44,056 bases of DNA, from NCBI RefSeq assembly GCF_004348735.1, contig NZ_SMKT01000067.1, positions 1 through 44,056 on the forward strand. The letters are read 5' to 3'. Source of the DNA: Actinomadura sp. KC06 (GTDB taxonomy: Bacteria > Actinomycetota > Actinomycetes > Streptosporangiales > Streptosporangiaceae). This document shows positions 40,329-44,056 of the stretch, piece by piece. A program made the position numbers and the translations under genes. Under the pieces are notes generated by a model. The model saw nothing but the letters and a program-made list of their open reading frames with translations. It made no database searches and was not told the origin of the DNA. Each line of letters begins with the position of its first letter. The stretch's first letter is position 1.

Positions 40329-40900
40329 TGAGCGAACTCAGTCCCGGAGGGCAGCGGCTGCTGGATGTGGCGACGCGTGTCTTCTACGCCGAGGGGATCC
40401 GGGCGACCGGTGTGGACACCCTGGTGGCGCTGGCGGGCGTGTCGAAGCCGACGCTCTACGCGCAGTTCGGGTCCAAGGAGAACCTGGTCGCGGCGGTCCT
40501 GGACCGCCGGCGGGCATCGCGGCAGGCGGCCTTGCACGACTTCCTGGACGAGAAGCGAGCCGCGCCCCCGGCCGGGCGGCTCCTGGCGGTGTTCGATTGG
40601 CTGGCCCAGGGGCACGGGCGCGAGGGTTTCCGCGGTTGTCCCTTTACCAACGCCGCGGTGGAACTGCCCGACCCCGGTCATCCGGCCCGTGCGGTGATCT
40701 CCGCCTACAAGGGGGCGCTGCGCGACACGCTCACCGGACTCGCCCGGGAGGCCGGGCTCGCGGAACCCGAGGACCTCGGTTACGCGCTGCTGATGCTGAT
40801 CGACGGGGCCAACGCCCGCGTCGTGGTCGACGGCGACCGGACGGCCATCCTCAAAGCGAAGGCCGCCGCGGCCTGGATGATCGGACACACCGATGCATGA
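40328..40900 (+). CDS. TetR family transcriptional regulator
   Basis: The 190-residue regulator has helix-turn-helix AEGIRATGVDTLVALAGVSK PTLYAQFGSKENLV and a C-terminal domain with FRGCPFTNAAVELPDPGHPA, the wording of the TetR_C group often linked to oxidised-thiol or electrophile response. GTG 40328 has no ribosome-binding site but lies 7 bases after CAGTAT, so the message is leaderless. It overlaps the thioesterase gene by 8 bases. It is probably autoregulated by the palindrome in its spacer. Confidence 0.9.
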   Translation: MSELSPGGQRLLDVATRVFYAEGIRATGVDTLVALAGVSKPTLYAQFGSKENLVAAVLDRRRASRQAALHDFLDEKRAAPPAGRLLAVFDWLAQGHGREGFRGCPFTNAAVELPDPGHPARAVISAYKGALRDTLTGLAREAGLAEPEDLGYALLMLIDGANARVVVDGDRTAILKAKAAAAWMIGHTDA

Positions 40901-41321
40901 CACGCTCAGGCCCGGCCTGGAACACCAATTCGCGTTCCGCGTCACCGACGACAAGACCGTCCCGTCGCTGTATCCCGAGGCGCCGGAGTTCGCGGTGATG
41001 CCGCCGGTGTTCGCGACCGGGTTCCTGGTCGGGCTGCTGGAATTGGCCTGCGTGCGGGCCGTGCGCCCCTATCTGGACTGGCCGCGCGAACAGACGGTCG
41101 GCACGTTCGTCGAGGTCACTCACCAGGCCGCGACCGCTCCGGGGATGACCGTCACCGCACGAATCCGTCTGACCGAGGTGAACGGCGGCCGCCTGCGCTT
41201 CGAGGTCATGGCCACCGACGGCGTCGACGTCATCAGCGTCGGCAACCACGAGCGGGCAGTCGTGGACACGGCGCGCTTCACCGAGCAAGTCAACAACAAG
41301 GCGCTCCTGGCGGGCCCCTGA
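40893..41321 (+). CDS. Hotdog-fold thioesterase (FlK-like)
   Basis: The 142-residue protein contains PSLYPEAPEFAVMPPVFATG FLVGLLELACVRAV and GTFVEVTHQAATAPGMTVTA, followed by LRFEVMATDGVDVISVGNHE RAVVD. This matches the fluoroacetyl-CoA thioesterase-like group, whose conserved T-H and E/G positions hydrolyse acyl-CoA. Its start codon is inside the TetR gene (8-base overlap), so both are made from one message. The acyl group is unknown. Confidence 0.88.
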   Translation: MHDTLRPGLEHQFAFRVTDDKTVPSLYPEAPEFAVMPPVFATGFLVGLLELACVRAVRPYLDWPREQTVGTFVEVTHQAATAPGMTVTARIRLTEVNGGRLRFEVMATDGVDVISVGNHERAVVDTARFTEQVNNKALLAGP

Positions 41322-41392
41322 CCCACGGCGCCGGCGCGAGCTCACACACTCGTGGCCCGACACCGCGTGACACGGCCCTGGAAAGGAGGGGA

Positions 41393-41932
41393 ATGTCCCG
41401 TATCTCCCGCAACCCTTCCCGATCAGGGCTTCACGGGGCGCTGGAAGAGCGGTTTCAGCGACTTCTGGGCACTGGATTGAACCCGATGCGCGCGATGGCC
41501 CGCCAGCCGCAGGTCCTGGAGACGATCGTCGGGCTGGAGCGGCGCGTCACCGGGTGGAACACGCTGGACCGGGCGCTCAAGGACCTGGCGGTCATGGCCG
41601 CTGCGGTCCGGATCGGCTGCGGCTGGTGTATCGACTACAGCCGCTGGGAGAGCGTCGCGCACGGTATCCCAGCCACCAAGGTCGAGGCGGTACCCGTCTG
41701 GCGCAACAGTGACCTGTTCACCGCCCTCGAACGCCTCATCCTGGTATACGCCGAGGCGATGACCGACACCCCGCCCACCGTCACCGACGACATGGTCCAG
41801 GGACTGCTTTGCCATCTCGGCGAACCCCAGTTCATCGAACTCACCGCAGTGATCGCGATCGCGAATCAAAGGTCACGCATCAACCACGCCCTCAGGCCCA
41901 CCGCACAGGACTTATCACCGCACAAGACTTAG
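41393..41932 (+). CDS. AhpD/carboxymuconolactone decarboxylase-like protein
   Basis: The 179-residue protein starts at ATG 41393 after a strong AAGGAGGGG. It has the alkylhydroperoxidase-like CxxC motif C76-G-W-C79 in RIGCGWCIDYSRWESVAHG, with the usual helices before and after (LDRALKDLAVMAAAV, FIELTAVIAIANQRSRINHA). AhpD-type CMD proteins reduce peroxides or disulfides using a lipoyl or thiol donor. Just downstream a frame ending GGPAAEFRRVLDAALSR (to 42011) looks like the tail of another gene, possibly a sigma factor that often partners CMD genes. That link is only a guess. Confidence 0.85.
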   Translation: MSRISRNPSRSGLHGALEERFQRLLGTGLNPMRAMARQPQVLETIVGLERRVTGWNTLDRALKDLAVMAAAVRIGCGWCIDYSRWESVAHGIPATKVEAVPVWRNSDLFTALERLILVYAEAMTDTPPTVTDDMVQGLLCHLGEPQFIELTAVIAIANQRSRINHALRPTAQDLSPHKT

Positions 41933-41937
41933 TCGCC

Positions 41938-42011
41938 TGGCGCTCCGGCGGACGGACGGCGGCCCCGCCGCCGAATTCCGCCGAGTACTGGACGCCGCCC
42001 TCTCCCGCTGA
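41938..42011 (+). pseudogene. Short 3' gene remnant
   Basis: A frame reads LSRLALRRTDGGPAAEFRRV LDAALSR to TGA 42009-42011 and has the look of a real protein end, but no upstream body remains. It is squeezed between the CMD and multicopper oxidase genes. Confidence 0.3.
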
Positions 42012-42105
42012 CGCCGTCAGGCATCGGGAAGCACCGCCCCGAACACGCCTTCACCATGCCCGCACCCCCTGCATGGGCAAGCTTCGCAGAGATTAGGACG
42101 GAATC

Positions 42106-43704
42106 TTGACCAAGCCACTGGGCCGCACTCCGGTGCCGACCCCCTCGACATCGCCCGCCGGGCCCCGGCGGCGGATCACCCGGCGGCGGCTCCTGAAGGG
42201 CGTGCTGATCGGCGTCCCGGGCGCGGCGGCGGTGGGCGCGGGTGGCTTCGGCTGGCTCTGGGCGACCGCCGACGTGAACACCGTGGGGAAGGTGCCGTTC
42301 GCCAGGCGGCTGGCGATACCGCCGCTGGCGGCGAGCCGCCGGGACGGGTCGGGGCGCCGGGTGTTCGAGCTGCGCGCCACCGTGGGCGCTCGCCGGTTCC
42401 GCTCCGGCAGGGCTACCCGGACCTGGGGTTTCGACGGCGGATACCTCGGTCCGACGCTGCGCGCCGCCCGCGGCGAGACGGTCGTGGTCAACGTGCGCAA
42501 CGACCTGCCCGCGACGACTACCGTCCACTGGCACGGCATGCACCTGCCCGCCGCGATGGACGGCGGGCCGCACCAGCCGATCCGGCCGGGCACGACCTGG
42601 TCGCCGACCTGGAAGGTCGACCAGCCGGCGAGCACGCTGTGGTACCACCCGCACCCGCACGGCGAGACTGCACGGCACGTCTACCGCGGGCTGGCCGGGT
42701 TGTTCATCCTCGACGACCCCTCTGCCGGGTCCCTCGGACTGCCGAGCCGGTACGGGGTGGACGACATCCCGGTCATCGTGCAGGACAAGAACTTCGGCGA
42801 CGGAAACCGTCTCGACGAGGGACACCCGCTGATGGGCGGCCTCGGGATCATGGGCGACACGATCCTGGTCAACGGCACGCTCGGGCCGTACCACGACGTG
42901 ACCACCCAGCGGGTACGGCTACGGCTGCTCAACGCGTCCAACGCGCGGACCTACCGCTTCGTGCTGTCGGACCGGCGGCCGTTCGCGCTCGTCGGCACCG
43001 ACGGCGGGCTGCTGCCCGCCCCGCACACCACCGGACACGTCGAGCTCTCCCCCGGAGAGCGCGCCGAGATCGTGGTGACGTTCCGGCCGGGCGACCGGGT
43101 GGTGCTGCGCAGCGACCCGCCCGACCTCGGGGACGTCGGCAGCGCCCGGTTCGTCGGCGGCGACGACCGGTTCGACGTCCTGGAACTACGCGCCGCCGAC
43201 CGGCTCGCATCCTCGCCCGCGCTGCCCGGCACGCTCGCCGAGCCTCCCCGGCTCGTCCGGCCGGGCGGTGCGGAGACCCGCGTCGACCGCCGCTTCGAGC
43301 TGTCCGGCACCCAGATCAACGGCAAGAAGATGGACTTGGGCCGGATCGACTTCGCGGTGGCCAAGGACACCACCGAGATCTGGGAGATCACCAGCCTGGG
43401 CGGCAAACCGCACAACTTCCACGTCCACGACACCCAGCTCCAAGTCCTCTCGGTGGCCGGCGCCGCACCGCCCCCCGAACTGCGCGGCTGGAAGGACACC
43501 ATCTTCCTCCGCGCCCAGGAACCGGTCCGGGTGGCCGCCCGGTTCGGCGACCACACCGACCCCCGGACGCCGTACATGTTCCACTGCCACATCCTCTACC
43601 ACGAAGACCAGGGCATGATGGGCCAGTTCGTGGTCACCGAGCCCGGCCAGACCCCGACCCTCCCGCGAACACCCGCCACCGGCCACGGTGGCCACCACAC
43701 CTGA
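42106..43704 (+). CDS. Tat-exported multicopper oxidase
   Basis: The 532-residue protein has a twin-arginine signal RRRLLKGVLIGVPGAAAVGA (28-47). Copper ligands are complete: HWHG (141-144), WYHPHPH (179-185), HNFHVHD in the last domain, and HCH-x3-H-x4-M (H493, C494, H495, H499, M504), giving a type 1 site with Met ligand plus the trinuclear cluster. It belongs to the CueO/CotA/bilirubin-oxidase group acting outside the membrane on phenols, metals or bilirubin. TTG 42106 is preceded by AGGA; no ATG fits before the Tat motif. Confidence 0.92.
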   Translation: MTKPLGRTPVPTPSTSPAGPRRRITRRRLLKGVLIGVPGAAAVGAGGFGWLWATADVNTVGKVPFARRLAIPPLAASRRDGSGRRVFELRATVGARRFRSGRATRTWGFDGGYLGPTLRAARGETVVVNVRNDLPATTTVHWHGMHLPAAMDGGPHQPIRPGTTWSPTWKVDQPASTLWYHPHPHGETARHVYRGLAGLFILDDPSAGSLGLPSRYGVDDIPVIVQDKNFGDGNRLDEGHPLMGGLGIMGDTILVNGTLGPYHDVTTQRVRLRLLNASNARTYRFVLSDRRPFALVGTDGGLLPAPHTTGHVELSPGERAEIVVTFRPGDRVVLRSDPPDLGDVGSARFVGGDDRFDVLELRAADRLASSPALPGTLAEPPRLVRPGGAETRVDRRFELSGTQINGKKMDLGRIDFAVAKDTTEIWEITSLGGKPHNFHVHDTQLQVLSVAGAAPPPELRGWKDTIFLRAQEPVRVAARFGDHTDPRTPYMFHCHILYHEDQGMMGQFVVTEPGQTPTLPRTPATGHGGHHT

Positions 43705-43714
43705 CACTCCACTG

Positions 43715-43945
43715 ATCACCACATGCGTGAAGGCGCCCTTGCCGATCACGCCGTCGACCGCCCACAGCCCCGGTCGGTCACGCCGCATTGAAGAGATCTT
43801 CGCGACCAGGACATCGTGCACTTTGGCGCCCTCGCCCCCCGGCCATCTCGACGGTGTGAGCCAGGTCGATCAGGTCCCCGACGTCGATGTCGGCACCGAA
43901 GTCGGCCAGCGCGCGCCACGGCTGCTGGGGGGACTGTACAAATAA
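43715..43945 (-). pseudogene. Frameshifted fragment of an unidentified gene
   Basis: The minus strand from about 43935 reads QPWRALADFGADIDVGDLID LAHTVEMAGG and, after a one-base shift near 43840, GAKVHDVLVAKISSMRRDRP GLWAVDGVIGKGAFTHVVIS before a stop near 43702. Both parts look like one protein. I do not recognise the family. It converges on the multicopper oxidase gene. Confidence 0.4.
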
Positions 43946-43978
43946 CGGCGGATCTAACGATCAAGGAAGAGACGCCAC

Positions 43979-44056
43979 ATGACCGAGACCGCCGAGCCGT
44001 CCGCGACCGTGGACGAGTCCGTTGAACAGGGCCAGGACCAGGCCGTGAGGCCGGAG
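43979..44056 (+). CDS. 5' end of a hypothetical gene (partial)
   Basis: ATG 43979 follows AAGGAAGAG (43963-43971) with 7 bases between. The visible 26 codons are MTETAEPSATVDESVEQGQD and QAVRPE, an acidic, unstructured start. The rest lies beyond the window. It could be the leader of any cytoplasmic protein. Confidence 0.55.
   Translation, partial: MTETAEPSATVDESVEQGQDQAVRPE

Noticed and set aside
43979..44056. Acidic N-terminus as a RiPP precursor leader
   Set aside because: Only 26 codons are visible with no maturation enzyme beside them; any acidic protein could start this way.
1..44056. CRISPR arrays, rRNA genes or complete tRNA genes
   Set aside because: No regularly spaced direct repeats, no conserved rRNA segments and no full tRNA cloverleaf were seen on either strand.

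Overview
The window is a high-GC stretch of an actinomycete chromosome. The evidence is GC-rich third codon positions, frequent GTG/TTG starts, ATGA and TGATG overlaps, a DtxR/IdeR-type iron box, an F420-type PPOX protein, a DUF2637 protein and actinobacterial SNF2/SWIM and RraA-like families. The protein families look most like Streptosporangiales (Actinomadura-like); that placement is inference, since no rRNA or other marker gene is present.

Layout. 1-800: gene fragments and junction scars. 722-2677: an autoregulated TetR / NAD(P)-binding / ASCH-like operon with a perfect 22-bp operator. 2722-5185: a SWIM protein plus an SNF2 helicase that has lost its middle and changed frame. 5192-7263: a divergent MFS exporter / MarR pair. 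7458-9777: relic of an integrative element, made of a tRNA-Val(GAC) 3' half, a DUF2637 transfer-type membrane protein, an IS110 fragment and two frameshifted hypothetical genes. 9769-11709: a double AraC regulator, an iron box, a siderophore-interacting protein cut to 48 codons and an orphan promoter. 11866-23003: a mixed accessory stretch (FG-GAP protein, phosphotransferase, broken histidine kinase, AraC with an internal deletion, PLP decarboxylase pseudogene, SnoaL-like protein, transporter and ATP-grasp fragments, frameshifted PNPOx-like and UvrA-like genes).

23409-31689 is the best preserved block and reads as a catabolic island: an isopropylmalate/tartrate-type dehydrogenase with its own GntR regulator, a lactonase-like amidohydrolase, a complete polar-solute ABC importer, a second GntR regulator and a secreted alpha/beta hydrolase. 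Four TGTCGACA palindromes lie in the two divergent promoter regions of this block. They overlap or flank plausible -35/-10 pairs, so one GntR regulator probably controls the hydrolase, importer, amidohydrolase and itself. A natural model is outside ester hydrolysis, import of a small acid, then lactone hydrolysis and oxidative decarboxylation; the substrate is unknown.

31769-35204 holds a PPOX gene, several mobile-element fragments (tyrosine integrase, group II intron reverse transcriptase, Tn3 transposase) and an intact ArsR / YbaK-like / cupin operon with a palindrome exactly in its promoter spacer. 35360-39641 is a second catabolic cluster: a LysR regulator divergent from three overlapping RraA-like aldolase paralogues, an aminotransferase remnant and an alpha/beta hydrolase. 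39745-44056 carries an IS110 remnant, a leaderless TetR/thioesterase pair, an AhpD/CMD protein, a Tat-exported multicopper oxidase, an unidentified gene fragment and the start of one more gene.

Many genes outside the catabolic blocks carry frameshifts or deletions. Whether all of these are real decay or some are read errors cannot be settled from the sequence alone, but the island genes are uninterrupted, which argues for selective retention.
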